Source: Planctomycetota bacterium
GTDB taxonomy: Bacteria; Planctomycetota; Phycisphaerae; Phycisphaerales; Zrk34
Direction of reading: 5' to 3'
Assembly (NCBI GenBank): GCA_016125255.1
Contig: WGMD01000021.1
Coordinates: 62,001 to 126,000 of the forward strand
DNA length: 64,000 nt
The notes below the pieces were generated by a model. The model worked only from the letters and a program-made list of their open reading frames with translations, made no database searches and was not told where the DNA came from. The translations under genes and the position numbers were made by a program. Shown here one piece after another: positions 1 through 7,814 of this stretch; the first letter of the stretch is position 1; the number at the start of each line of letters is the position of its first letter.

Positions 1-2
1 CG

Positions 3-827
3 TTCACCGTCAAGCTCGACATGCTCCCGGCGAAGCAGACGTACCGGATGAGCGTCTACGCCGACAACGACAAGTCGGGCACGCGCACGCATGTGAGCAT
101 CGACCGGCGGAACGTCATGCGCGACGCCACGCTCACCATCGCGCTCAAATCGCACGACGGTCAGGCCATTCATCTGACCCCCGCCGGCGAAACCGATGCG
201 CGGCTCCAGTCCGACGGCCCCGGCTGGCGGCTCCAACAAGCCAACATCGTCGACCCCAACCGCCCCCGCGTCCTGCTCATCGGCGACTCCATCGTCAACG
301 GCTACGCCAGCCCCGTCATCGCGGCGATCGGCGACAAGGCGTACGTCGATGCGTGGATCAATCCGTACTGCCAGGGTTCGTACAAGCTTGACGAAATGGT
401 GCGCGATGTGCTCGCACACGGGCCTTACGATGTGATCCATTTCAACATGGGTCTGCACGGCTGGCAGAAAGGGCGCATCCCCGATGGACAGTTCATTCCG
501 CTCACGCAGAAGCTCGTCGACACGATCCGCGCCGCCAATCCGAACGCAAGTCTGATCTGGGCCTCGAGCACGCCGGTCACGAAGAAGGACCACCCCGGCG
601 AACTGGAGCCGGACATCAACCCGGTGATCGTCGAGCACAATCGCATGGCGGCGCAGGTCATGACCGACAATCACATTCCCATCGACGACCTGTACGGGCT
701 CATGTCGACCCACCTGGACCTCGCCCGCGGCGACAGCTTCCACTGGACCGGCCCCGGCGTGAAACTTCAGGCGGAGGCGGTGACGAAGATCATCCTTGAT
801 ACGCTCGCCGATCGTGCGAAGAAGTAG
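3..827 (+). CDS. SGNH/GDSL-family hydrolase, 5' end cut by window
   Basis: Likely an esterase or carbohydrate deacetylase of the SGNH superfamily; the substrate cannot be read from sequence. The block I motif LLIGDSIVNGY carries the nucleophile Ser, HFNMGLHGW sits where the oxyanion Gly/Asn block is expected, and GDSFHWTGPG near the C-terminus supplies the DxxH catalytic pair. The reading frame is open to the window edge before the first ATG at 21 (FTVKLD precedes it), so the gene very probably starts outside the window and that ATG is internal. The region before the GDS motif reads like a beta-rich N-terminal domain. No partner gene is visible; a heptad repeat array follows directly. Confidence 0.8.
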   Translation, partial: FTVKLDMLPAKQTYRMSVYADNDKSGTRTHVSIDRRNVMRDATLTIALKSHDGQAIHLTPAGETDARLQSDGPGWRLQQANIVDPNRPRVLLIGDSIVNGYASPVIAAIGDKAYVDAWINPYCQGSYKLDEMVRDVLAHGPYDVIHFNMGLHGWQKGRIPDGQFIPLTQKLVDTIRAANPNASLIWASSTPVTKKDHPGELEPDINPVIVEHNRMAAQVMTDNHIPIDDLYGLMSTHLDLARGDSFHWTGPGVKLQAEAVTKIILDTLADRAKK

Positions 828-850
828 GTCGTCCTGTCCTGATGCTTTTC

Positions 851-922
851 AATGACCATTGACAAATGCCTCATGCCTGATGACAAATGAATTGGTCATT
901 AGGCATTAGGCATTTGTCATTG
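851..922. repeat. Inverted heptad array, ATGNCNN family, copy 1
   Basis: A run of 7-bp units (AATGACC, ATTGACA, AATGCCT, CATGCCT, GATGACA) is followed after a short spacer by the complementary run GGTCATT, AGGCATT, AGGCATT, TGTCATT. The two arms can pair into a long imperfect hairpin. A related array lies at 16516-16580 and another at 28309-28436. It fills most of the gap between the SGNH gene and hpt. Confidence 0.85.
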
Positions 923-1016
923 GCCATATCGGATCGCCCCTTTGGTTCTCCTTGTCCGGTCGTCCATGGTTCTCCCTCACGTTTGAACTTTGCCGCCCGC
1001 CGATTAAACTCTGTCA

Positions 1017-1574
1017 ATGCGGGAACACATTGACAGGGTGCTCATCAATCGTCACATCATCGCCCGGCGGGTCGGGGAGATGGCGGATCAGATCGCCGCC
1101 GACTTCAAGAAGGCCGAAGGCGACGTCCCCACGCCGCACATCACGCTCGTGCCGATCCTCACCGGCTCATTGATCTTCCTGGCCGACCTGATGCGGCAGC
1201 TTCCGATGATGATGCGGATTCAGCTTGTCACGGTCAGTTCGTACCCCGGCACGGCGACCAAGTCGCAGGGCGTGCAGCTCAAGGGGCAGCTCCCGGAAGA
1301 CCTTACCGGGCATCACGTGCTGGTCATCGACGACATCCTCGACTCGGGGCACACGATCGCCTTCGTCATGGACCTCATCAAGCAGCGCAATCCCGCCTCG
1401 TTCAAGTCGTGCATGCTCCTCCGCAAGCAGATTCCCAGCGCCATGAACACCCACGCCGACTATATCGGCTTCGACATCCCCGATGAATTCGTCGTCGGGT
1501 ACGGGCTGGACTACAACGGGTTCTACCGCAATCTGCCGGATGTTTGCGTACTCAAAAAAGAGGTGTTCGGGTGA
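1017..1574 (+). CDS. hpt: Hypoxanthine phosphoribosyltransferase
   Basis: Cytoplasmic purine salvage enzyme converting hypoxanthine or guanine plus PRPP to the nucleotide. The PRPP-binding motif VLVIDDILDSGHT is intact and preceded by the flexible loop region SSYPGTATKSQG; the C-terminal GYGLDYNGFYRNLPDV block is typical of bacterial Hpt. At 185 residues it has the usual length. The stop codon overlaps the GTG start of the next gene (GTGA), so the two are probably translated together. The ATG at 1017 gives the expected N-terminus, with the IDRVLINRHII start seen in the family. Confidence 0.95.
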   Translation: MREHIDRVLINRHIIARRVGEMADQIAADFKKAEGDVPTPHITLVPILTGSLIFLADLMRQLPMMMRIQLVTVSSYPGTATKSQGVQLKGQLPEDLTGHHVLVIDDILDSGHTIAFVMDLIKQRNPASFKSCMLLRKQIPSAMNTHADYIGFDIPDEFVVGYGLDYNGFYRNLPDVCVLKKEVFG

Positions 1575-2119
1575 ACGCCAACGCGCCCGATCCGGTGCTG
1601 GGCCTGACCGGCGACCGCGCCGCGGCGCTCTTGCCCGCCGACCTGCTTCAGGGCGACGAGACGATCATCCTGCTGCTCAAACCCAGCCCCTTGTACATCC
1701 TCCTTTCATGTGTGGGCACGCTGGGCGTGATCATCGTTTTGACGATGGCGGCGTTATGGGTGCACCGGCATCTGGGGCTGGGCGAATATGACCCGAGCAG
1801 TCTGATGACGCTGGCGGTCGGGCTGATGGGCTTGCGGCTGTTCTGGCAGTTTCTGGAATGGATGAGCCGGACGTACGTGCTGACGGATCGGCGGGTGATC
1901 CGCATCAAGGGCGTGCTGCGCGTCGAAGTGTTTCAGGCGGAGCTTGGGCGCATTCAGCATACGGACGTGATCATGAGCGTGCGCGAGCGGCTCTTCGGGC
2001 TGGGCACGATCAGCTTCGCCACCGCCGGCACGGGCTTCCCCGAAGCGTACTGGCTCATGCTGCGTAGACCGTACACCGTGCAGAAGCAGATTTTGCAGGC
2101 GATTCATCGGTATCGGTAA
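1571..2119 (+). CDS. bPH2 (DUF304-like) membrane protein
   Basis: Small membrane protein with two predicted transmembrane helices (about residues 39-62 and 76-96) followed by a bacterial pleckstrin-homology-like segment of about 80 residues, with the signature YVLTDRRVIRIKGV and the FGLGTISFATAG block. Function in this family is generally unknown. The start chosen is GTG at 1571, which overlaps the hpt stop as GTGA; an earlier in-frame ATG at 1544 lies inside hpt and is less likely. The overlap implies translational coupling, but there is no obvious functional link to purine salvage. Confidence 0.8.
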   Translation: MNANAPDPVLGLTGDRAAALLPADLLQGDETIILLLKPSPLYILLSCVGTLGVIIVLTMAALWVHRHLGLGEYDPSSLMTLAVGLMGLRLFWQFLEWMSRTYVLTDRRVIRIKGVLRVEVFQAELGRIQHTDVIMSVRERLFGLGTISFATAGTGFPEAYWLMLRRPYTVQKQILQAIHRYR

Positions 2120-2129
2120 ACGAAAGGCG

Positions 2130-2219
2130 TCAGTCATCAGCGGTCAGGTATCAGCTCAAAAGCAAGAACACGCGGACCGGAGTATGCTCCTGCTGACACC
2201 TGAACGCTGAGAGCTGAAA
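2130..2219. repeat. Inverted heptad array, TCAGNNN family
   Basis: Four 7-bp units TCAGTCA, TCAGCGG, TCAGGTA, TCAGCTC (2130-2157) are matched by four units GCTGACA, CCTGAAC, GCTGAGA, GCTGAAA (2192-2219) on the other side of a 34-bp spacer. The arms pair imperfectly. The array occupies the gap between the bPH2 gene and the HAD gene. Confidence 0.85.
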
Positions 2220-2227
2220 GCTTTTCG

Positions 2228-3082
2228 ATGAACTACAAACTCCTCGCGCTCGATCTGGACGGCACCCTGCTCGATTCCAACGGCCACGTGCCGGAGGCGA
2301 ATCGGCGGACGATTGAGCGGGCGCGGAAGGCGGGGATGATGGTGGCGCTGTGCACGGGGCGCGGGTTGGCCGAGTCGCGGCCGGCGATCAACGCCATCGA
2401 CCACGTCGGGCCGGTCGTGCTGGCGGGCGGGGCGCTGGTGAGCGATCCGACGACGGGGCGGACGCTGCATCGCGCGACGATCGAGCCGCGCCTCGCGGCG
2501 GAACTGACGGAGCATTTTCTGCAATCCGGTCAGGCGGTGCTGATTCTCGTGGACCCCGATCCGCTCGATCACGATTATCTGGTCATCCGCGGCGACCGGC
2601 TGACGCCCAACACCCGATGGTGGTTCAAAATGATCGGCACGCGCGAGCGCTACGTCGACACGCCGACGCTGGAGGATCTGCATCACGTCCTGCGCGTCGG
2701 CATCGTCGGGCCCGAATCGGTCATGCCCCCGCTGACCGCCTCGCTGACCGACACGTTCGGCGAGCGCGTGTGTCTGCAAAGCTTCATGGCGGTCAAACTC
2801 GAGGATCATGAAGATGTGCATCTGCTCGAGGCCTTCGCCGGCGGAGTCAACAAGTGGTCGGGCCTGACGTGGCTGGCCAACGAGCACGGGATCGACCTGT
2901 CGCAGGTGGCGACGATCGGGGACCACGTCAACGACCTGGCGATGATCGAAGCGGCCGGCTGCGGGATCGCCATGGGCAACGCCATCGACGCCGTCAAGGC
3001 GGCGGCCAAACGTCAGACCGGGACCAACGACGAAGCGGGCGTGGCGACGGCGATCGAACGGCTGCTCGACGGGACATGGTGA
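2228..3082 (+). CDS. Cof-type HAD-superfamily hydrolase
   Basis: Haloacid dehalogenase-like phosphatase of the Cof/YbiV type, likely acting on sugar or nucleotide phosphates in the cytoplasm. Motif I is LALDLDGTLLDS at residues 6-17, motif II lies around MVALCTGRG, and motif IV is TIGDHVNDLAMIEAAGCG with the two metal-binding Asp residues; the GIAMGNA segment after it is characteristic of Cof proteins. The central 150 residues form the type IIB cap. Length (284 residues) is normal. It starts nine bases after the upstream heptad array, so its ribosome-binding site lies in repeat-derived sequence (GCTGAAAG). Confidence 0.9.
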   Translation: MNYKLLALDLDGTLLDSNGHVPEANRRTIERARKAGMMVALCTGRGLAESRPAINAIDHVGPVVLAGGALVSDPTTGRTLHRATIEPRLAAELTEHFLQSGQAVLILVDPDPLDHDYLVIRGDRLTPNTRWWFKMIGTRERYVDTPTLEDLHHVLRVGIVGPESVMPPLTASLTDTFGERVCLQSFMAVKLEDHEDVHLLEAFAGGVNKWSGLTWLANEHGIDLSQVATIGDHVNDLAMIEAAGCGIAMGNAIDAVKAAAKRQTGTNDEAGVATAIERLLDGTW

Positions 3083-3130
3083 GGGTCAAAGTGCGCGGAC
3101 GGGATGGGCGGTGCCTTCTGGCGACTTGGC

Positions 3131-3341
3131 CAATGACGCCAGGTGCAGGTTTCTGCTGAGCATGGAATACATGGTGGGCCACGAAGGCGCGAAGACGCGA
3201 AGGAAGGCAGGGAGGAAGAGTGTGATGCGCGCCTCCTCCGTTATTCTTCTTCGCCTTCCTTCGCGTCTTCGCGCCTTCGTGGCCCATTTCGCCTTCGTCC
3301 ACGCCCGTCATCTGGTGACAAAATCGCACATGGCGTCATTG
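3131..3341. mobile_element. MITE-like element, copy 1
   Basis: A 211-bp non-coding element bounded by terminal inverted repeats: CAATGACGCCAGGTGC at the left and GCACATGGCGTCATTG at the right, one mismatch over 16 bp. Inside are long complementary arms built of CGAAGGCG/CGAAGACG units (left, around 3180-3210) and GCGTCTTCGCGCCTTCG (right, around 3260-3285). A second copy with the same ends and interior order is at 16577-16792. Open frames across it (peptides such as HEGAKTRRKA) are repeat artefacts. No transposase is present. Confidence 0.75.
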
Positions 3342-3467
3342 AGAACTCGAAACCCCGAAACCAGCCAAACCCCGCTGCCGATTTCATGAGCCAATCGGGC
3401 GTTTGCGGGGGGCGTTTGTGGGAGCGTGACCCTCGATTTTTTGCTGGCAATGCGCGGGGGCCTGGGG

Positions 3468-3473
3468 TATAAT
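3468..3473 (+). promoter_or_regulatory. Putative -10 box for the PEP-CTERM gene
   Basis: A perfect TATAAT lies 82 bases before the chosen start of the next gene. A weak TGGCAA at 3445-3450 is 17 bases upstream and could serve as a -35. The purine-rich AGGAGG-like run CATGGAGGTGG follows but is too far from the start to be its ribosome-binding site. Confidence 0.5.
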
Positions 3474-3554
3474 TCGCTCGATGCGGATTCCTCACATGGA
3501 GGTGGACGAATCCGGCGAGCGACGCGGCCTGTGGGTGCGGCGTCCGTGAGAGAG

Positions 3555-4400
3555 ATGGATCCCATGATGCGTAACACGTTTGTCGCCATCGCCCTGACCG
3601 CTGCCCTTGCATCCGTCGCCTCCCCGGCGAAGGCGGTGCTGCTCAATTTCGACACCGAGACGGCGACGACGATTCCGTCGATGACGCCCAATTCACCGAC
3701 CCGCCCCGGCGCCCTGACGAGCATCAGCGGCGTGGTCGACGGGATCACGGTGACGATCTCCCGCTCCGGCGGACAATCCTTCGACATCATCGACAATGCC
3801 CAGCAGGGCAACCTCAAGGCGCCCAACGAACTGAACAACGGCAAGTGGGGCGCCCGCTCGATCGACCCGTTCATCAACACGACCAAGTCGCTGATCATCA
3901 GCTTCGACACCGCGGTGCACACGGTCTCGATGCTCATCGGCGACTTCGGGGCGGACACCGATGCGGTGCAGCTTAAGGCCTATTCCAACGCCAACGCCAC
4001 GGGGCTCATCAAGACGACGACGACGGATCTGCCGACCTCGCCGACCGTGCCGGGGTCCAACAAGTTCACGGAGAAGCGCGTGAGCGTGTTCTCGTCGGCG
4101 GTCAATATCCGCAGCGTCGAACTGATCGCGGGAGCGGGCGTCAACAATGACCTGTTGAGCGTGTTCATCGATCGGCTGTTCTTCTCGGCGACGCCGGAAG
4201 TCGTCGACGCCACGCATATTCCCGACATTCCGATCAGCACGACGGAAGTGAGCTTCATGCTCAATTTTCTGGGCGTGGACAATCCGCTGAACCTCGGCGA
4301 TCAGTTTTTCGTGGCCGGGGACACGGTGCCGGAGCCGACGGGCTTGGCGATGTTGGGGCTTGGCGCGGTGGCGATGATGCGTCGTCGGCGTCGGGCGTAA
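3555..4400 (+). CDS. PEP-CTERM surface protein
   Basis: Exported protein of 281 residues with a cleavable signal peptide (hydrophobic stretch FVAIALTAALASVA, then SPAKA) and a C-terminal PEP-CTERM sorting signal: VPEPTGLAMLGLG, a short hydrophobic helix and the basic tail RRRRRA. By family knowledge such proteins are processed by an exosortase at the cell envelope. The body is beta-rich (FDTETATTIPS, SLIISFDTAVHTV) and resembles uncharacterised planctomycete secreted proteins; no enzyme motif is visible. Start ATG at 3555 is preferred because it precedes the signal peptide; ATG at 3564 is an alternative. Upstream in-frame codons to 3426 would put 43 residues before the signal peptide and are rejected. 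Confidence 0.75.
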   Translation: MDPMMRNTFVAIALTAALASVASPAKAVLLNFDTETATTIPSMTPNSPTRPGALTSISGVVDGITVTISRSGGQSFDIIDNAQQGNLKAPNELNNGKWGARSIDPFINTTKSLIISFDTAVHTVSMLIGDFGADTDAVQLKAYSNANATGLIKTTTTDLPTSPTVPGSNKFTEKRVSVFSSAVNIRSVELIAGAGVNNDLLSVFIDRLFFSATPEVVDATHIPDIPISTTEVSFMLNFLGVDNPLNLGDQFFVAGDTVPEPTGLAMLGLGAVAMMRRRRRA

Positions 4401-4414
4401 ACCCCCTCCAAAAC

Positions 4415-4439
4415 AGGCCGCGAGCGGCCTCGCTGAACA
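4415..4439. repeat. Short hairpin block shared with 57298-57322
   Basis: The stem AGGCCGC-GA-GCGGCCT is followed by TCGCTGAAC. The same arrangement (ACGCCGC-GA-GCGGCGT then CGCTGAAC) occurs at 57298. It may act as a terminator for the PEP-CTERM gene that ends at 4400, although no T run follows on the plus strand. Confidence 0.5.
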
Positions 4440-4454
4440 GATGAAATCGATCGC

Positions 4455-4483
4455 TTGACCGGGGGCGGTCAGCGTGCAACAAT
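4455..4483 (+). promoter_or_regulatory. Putative sigma-70-type promoter of rpsD
   Basis: TTGACC at 4455-4460 and AACAAT at 4478-4483 are separated by 17 bases. The -10 match is moderate. A leader of about 150 bases follows, with a possible CCCCGG/CCGGGG stem (around 4499-4534); S4 leaders are autoregulated in other bacteria, but no recognisable S4-binding pseudoknot can be claimed here. Confidence 0.45.
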
Positions 4484-4640
4484 AACGGTCTCGACGCCTC
4501 CCCGGTTTGACTCCGCAATGGATGCCGGGGCGATGAGACACTCGGCCGGGACGGTTGCCCTCCCGGTGGCGAAACGAGACAAGACATGCAGCGTGCATTG
4601 TTGAACCCGAAACAAAGCGGCAACAGGATATCGAATCGAC

Positions 4641-5237
4641 ATGGCCAACTACACCGGTCCGAAGGTCAAGCTTTCGCGTCGCGTCGGCGTTCCCATCGCT
4701 GACATCCCCAAGCACACGCAGGTCCAGCTCGTCCCGCCGGGACAGCACGGGTTCCGCGGTCGCCGGCTGCGCGACTACGGCGTGCGTCTGAACGAAAAGC
4801 AGAAGCTGCGCTACCACTACAACGTGCTCGAGAAGCAGTTCCGCCGCACGCTCGAAATCGCCAGCCGCACCAAGGGCAACACCGGCGTCGTGCTGCTGAT
4901 CCTCCTGGAAAAGCGTTTGGACAATGTGCTGCGCCGCCTCGGCTACGCCCGCACCATCTGGGCCGCCCGGCAGATGGTCGCGCACGGGCATGTGCTCGTC
5001 AACGGCCGCAAGACCGACCGCCCCAGCTACGTCGTGAGCGTCGGGGATCAGATCACCGTCAAGGAACGCGCTCACAAGCTCGTCCGCGAGAACCTCGAGT
5101 CGATGGCCGGCCATGACGTGCCCGCCTGGCTGAGCTTCGCTCCCGCCGACCTGACCGCCTCGGTCGTCGCCGAGCCGACCGTCGATCAGGTCCCCTTCGA
5201 TGTGAACATGAACCTCATCGTCGAATTCTACCGCTGA
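4641..5237 (+). CDS. rpsD: 30S ribosomal protein S4
   Basis: Primary 16S rRNA-binding protein of the small ribosomal subunit. The sequence starts MANYTGPKVKLSRRVGV, contains the GQHGFRGRRLRDYGVRLNEK segment typical of the N-terminal domain and the S4 RNA-binding domain around residues 92-155 (LDNVLRRLGYART, ARQMVAHGHVLVNG), and ends VNMNLIVEFYR. Length of 198 residues is normal. The N-terminal zinc-binding cysteines of some S4 proteins are absent. Unlike in many bacteria it is not next to rpsM, rpsK or rpoA here; it stands alone with its own likely promoter and a strong terminator. Confidence 0.97.
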   Translation: MANYTGPKVKLSRRVGVPIADIPKHTQVQLVPPGQHGFRGRRLRDYGVRLNEKQKLRYHYNVLEKQFRRTLEIASRTKGNTGVVLLILLEKRLDNVLRRLGYARTIWAARQMVAHGHVLVNGRKTDRPSYVVSVGDQITVKERAHKLVRENLESMAGHDVPAWLSFAPADLTASVVAEPTVDQVPFDVNMNLIVEFYR

Positions 5238-5259
5238 TCGAATTCGCTCAATCAACAAA

Positions 5260-5288
5260 ACGGAGCGACCCGCGTCGCTCCGTTTTTT
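5260..5288 (+). terminator. Rho-independent terminator of rpsD
   Basis: A perfect 10-bp stem ACGGAGCGAC / GTCGCTCCGT with a CCGC loop is followed by a T run. It begins 22 bases after the rpsD stop. Confidence 0.93.
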
Positions 5289-5397
5289 CATGCGCGCTCA
5301 AAATGACATTCCAACATTCTCAAAAATGTTGGAATGTCGCTTTGATAATGAAATGGTGTCGGCGTTCGCTCATCGCCACGTCATGACGCCATGTGCT

Positions 5398-6276
5398 TCA
5401 CGCCGTCGCTTCGAGGATGGGGGCGATGTCGTGGTTGAAGACTTCCTGCAGAAGCTCGGCGGTGAGGCCCTGCGTCGAGTCGTGGTAGTGCACGGTGCGA
5501 GCCAGACACGCGACGCGTTCGCAGCTTGCGGCGATCGAGCGCAGATCATGGCTGACGATCACGACGGTCAGCCCGAGCTGCGCGTGCAGATTATGGATCA
5601 GGTCGGCGAAGCGGCGCTGACCGGCGAGGTCCACGCCGACCGTCGGCTCGTCCATGAGCAACACCTTCGGCCCCGCCGCCAACGCCCGCGCGATGAACAC
5701 CCGCTGCTGCTGCCCGCCGCTCAGTTGCCCGATGGGCCGGGTCGCCAGTTCGCCGACGCCGACGAGCTTCATGAGCTCTTCGACGCGCTCCAGGTCCTCG
5801 CGCCGGTGCTTGCGAAAAAGCCCCGTTTTCCCAGCCAATCCCATCGTGATGACCTGCCGGACATTCACGGGAAATCGCCGCTCAAAATGATGCTGTTGCG
5901 GGACGTACCCGACGACGTCGCCGCGGCGGGTCACTTCGTCGGGGGTGAGCCCCATGACATGCACCGAGCCGGTGTATCCCGTAAGCTGCCCGAGGATGAT
6001 TTTCAGCAGCGTCGTCTTCCCGCCCCCGTTGGGTCCGATGATCCCCAGGTTGCATCCCGCTTCAATGTGCAGCGTCACATCGCTCAGCGCCTCGACGTTC
6101 CCGTAGCGGTACGACACATGATCCAGACACACCGCGTCCACCCCCGCGTGATGCTCGCTGAGCGATCCGTGATGATGACAGGCGTGCAGCGAAGCGGGCG
6201 CGTGAGCGTGATCATGCGCATGGTCGTGCGAATGATCGTGGTCGTGGCCGCAGCAATGGTCGTGATCGTGCGTCAT
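5398..6276 (-). CDS. znuC: Metal (zinc/manganese-type) ABC transporter ATPase with His-rich N-terminus
   Basis: ATP-binding subunit of a cluster A-I (Znu/Tro-like) metal importer. Walker A is GPNGGGKTT, the signature is LSGGQQQR, Walker B is VLLMDEPTVGVD and the H-loop is VSHD, so all ATPase elements are intact. The first 43 residues are extraordinary: 17 histidines plus Asp and three Cys, giving a probable cytosolic metal-binding tail before the ABC fold begins at VCLDHVSYRYG. It overlaps the binding-protein gene by 4 bases (ATGA), so the two are coupled. No membrane permease gene follows: the next gene downstream is rpsD on the other strand. Zinc versus manganese specificity is inferred, not shown. 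Confidence 0.85.
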   Translation of the reverse strand: MTHDHDHCCGHDHDHSHDHAHDHAHAPASLHACHHHGSLSEHHAGVDAVCLDHVSYRYGNVEALSDVTLHIEAGCNLGIIGPNGGGKTTLLKIILGQLTGYTGSVHVMGLTPDEVTRRGDVVGYVPQQHHFERRFPVNVRQVITMGLAGKTGLFRKHRREDLERVEELMKLVGVGELATRPIGQLSGGQQQRVFIARALAAGPKVLLMDEPTVGVDLAGQRRFADLIHNLHAQLGLTVVIVSHDLRSIAASCERVACLARTVHYHDSTQGLTAELLQEVFNHDIAPILEATA

Positions 6277-7205
6277 GGGCCGGACAGGGCGTCGACAAGC
6301 GTCCGCAGATTATATCGCATCAGATGTTGCCACGTATCCGCGATGGTCGAATTGGGATTGCCGATCGGGTCGAGCGTGTGAATCCTGATGCCCGTCTCGC
6401 GCGCGATGACATCCGCCACATCCGGCGGAAACTGCGGCTCGGCGAACACCGCCTGAACCCGCTTGTCATTGATCGCCTTCAGCGCCATCTCCAATCGCCG
6501 CGGCGTCATCGCCCCCGGCGCATCGACCGGCGAAAGCGTCACGACGACCTTGAGCCCGTAGCGAGCCGCGAGGCGATCGAACGCATTGTGAAACGTCACG
6601 ATCCCCGCCCCCGGGAATTTCGCCAGCGCCGTTTTGTATTCCTCATCCACCGCCGCCACATCCGCCGCCAGCTTCTCATCGAGCGGCACACCGAGCTTCG
6701 CCGCCAACCCCGGCAGCGCCTTTTCGATCAACACCGGGTCGAGCCAGAGGTGCGGATTGGCCGCCAGACTTTCGTGATCCTCGTCATCGTCGTCCGCATC
6801 GCCGTCCTGATGATGATGCGCATGCCCCGTCAGCGCCCGATCGTCGATCCCCGCCAGCTCCGCCAGCGATACATGCTTGGCATCCTTCCCGCCCGTCGCC
6901 GCAAGCGACCGCTCCGCCCATGTGTCAAAACCCATCCCGACATTGACGAGCAGCGTCGCCCGGCTCAGTGCATCCGCATCCGCCGCCGTCGGCTCAAACC
7001 CGTGCGGACTGACCCCCGCCGGAACCAGACATACGACTTCCATCTTCTCCCCCACCATCTGCCGCACCAACGACGCCAGCGGCCAAATCGTCGTCACCAC
7101 GACCGGCTTCCCCCCCGCGCCGGGAGCCGGATCGTGATGACACCCCCCAATCAACAACATCGCCACAAGCGCGGTCGCAACAGACAAACGATGAGCATTG
7201 ACCAT
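6273..7205 (-). CDS. znuA: Metal ABC transporter substrate-binding lipoprotein
   Basis: Cluster A-I solute-binding protein that captures a divalent metal outside the membrane. The N-terminus is a lipoprotein signal (VAMLLIGGC, lipobox Cys 22). Candidate ligands are the His in AGVSPHGFEP, the His in ANPHLWLDP, the His in VTFHNAFDRLA and an acidic residue near FAEPQFPP. Between the first two is a His/Asp-rich loop (GHAHHHQDGDADDDDEDH), a feature of zinc-type ZnuA proteins. Length of 310 residues is normal. First gene of a two-gene operon with the ATPase; a permease is missing locally. Confidence 0.9.
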   Translation of the reverse strand: MVNAHRLSVATALVAMLLIGGCHHDPAPGAGGKPVVVTTIWPLASLVRQMVGEKMEVVCLVPAGVSPHGFEPTAADADALSRATLLVNVGMGFDTWAERSLAATGGKDAKHVSLAELAGIDDRALTGHAHHHQDGDADDDDEDHESLAANPHLWLDPVLIEKALPGLAAKLGVPLDEKLAADVAAVDEEYKTALAKFPGAGIVTFHNAFDRLAARYGLKVVVTLSPVDAPGAMTPRRLEMALKAINDKRVQAVFAEPQFPPDVADVIARETGIRIHTLDPIGNPNSTIADTWQHLMRYNLRTLVDALSGP

Positions 7206-7315
7206 GGTGAACCTTTGATGTGCATGCCCATGCCCCGGTTACGCTCCGTCAAAGATCAAAGTTCGCGCTCCTTGCCGCCGCCCGGTCGCCTGTATACACT
7301 ACTTCCTTCCCTCAC

Positions 7316-7388
7316 GGGGCGGTAGCTCAACTGGGAGAGCGCCTGAATCGCATTCAGGAGGTTGTGGGTTCGATCCCCATCCGCTCCA
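7316..7388 (+). tRNA. tRNA-Ala (anticodon CGC)
   Basis: A full cloverleaf can be folded: acceptor GGGGCGG with CCGCTCC, D arm AGCTC..GAGC, anticodon arm CCTGA-ATCGCAT-TCAGG and T arm with GGTTCGATCC. The loop places CGC at the anticodon. The acceptor contains the G3:U70 wobble pair that is the identity element for alanyl-tRNA synthetase. Discriminator base is A; CCA is not encoded. The last base is shared with the hairpin that follows. Confidence 0.95.
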
Positions 7389-7424
7389 TTCTGCGACGCT
7401 CAGCTTCGCTGAGCTATGCAGAAT
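7388..7424. repeat. Hairpin 1 of the tRNA-Ala/GIY-YIG unit
   Basis: Near-perfect palindrome: outer arms ATTCTGC/GCAGAAT (7 bp), a 3-nt internal loop GAC/TAT, inner arms GCTCAGC/GCTGAGC (7 bp) and a TTC loop. It begins at the discriminator base of tRNA-Ala, so it could also terminate or process the tRNA transcript, although no T run follows. Confidence 0.85.
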
Positions 7425-7462
7425 GCCCTGCGTAGCACGGCGTCAGCCGGGCGAAGCAGGGC
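7425..7462. repeat. Hairpin 2 of the tRNA-Ala/GIY-YIG unit
   Basis: Directly abuts hairpin 1 and copies its architecture with different sequence: outer arms GCCCTGC/GCAGGGC (7 bp), 3-nt internal loop GTA/GAA, inner arms GCACGGC/GCCGGGC (one mismatch) and a GTCA loop. The GIY-YIG start codon is 29 bases further on. Confidence 0.82.
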
Positions 7463-7491
7463 CGAACGCAAGTCATCTTCCGGGCTTCGGC

Positions 7492-7731
7492 ATGTACGTT
7501 TACCAGATCCGATCCATCGCGAGCCCCGATGAGCGGTACATCGACTCGAGGCACAACCTCAAAAAACGCCTCGCCGAGCACAACGCCCGCTGCTCGCCTC
7601 ATACCAGCAAACACGCCCCCTGGCGTCTTGAAGTGGCCCTGCACTTCGCTGACCCCGCCAAGGCCGCCGCCTTCGAGCGCTACCTCAAGCATGGCTCCGG
7701 CCACGCCTTCGCCCACCGCCACTTCTGGTAA
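7492..7731 (+). CDS. Small GIY-YIG domain protein (UPF0213-like), degenerate YIG
   Basis: A 79-residue protein made of a single GIY-YIG nuclease fold. The first motif reads YVYQIRS, the second RYID where RYIG is expected, followed by LKKRLAEHN with the catalytic Arg, and FERYLKHGSGHAFAHRHF with the catalytic Glu. The loss of the Gly in the second motif may reduce activity. ATG at 7492 is chosen because MYVYQIRS is the usual N-terminus; the earlier in-frame start lies in the hairpins. It sits 104 bases after tRNA-Ala with two matched hairpins between, an arrangement suggesting a tRNA-linked mobile unit. Host function is unknown. Confidence 0.75.
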   Translation: MYVYQIRSIASPDERYIDSRHNLKKRLAEHNARCSPHTSKHAPWRLEVALHFADPAKAAAFERYLKHGSGHAFAHRHFW

Positions 7732-7814
7732 CCCCCGACTAACCCTCCCCCAACCCCCCCCTCTTTTTTGTATAGATTCCCCTCCGTCGACGAACCTATT
7801 TGACGGAGAGTTCC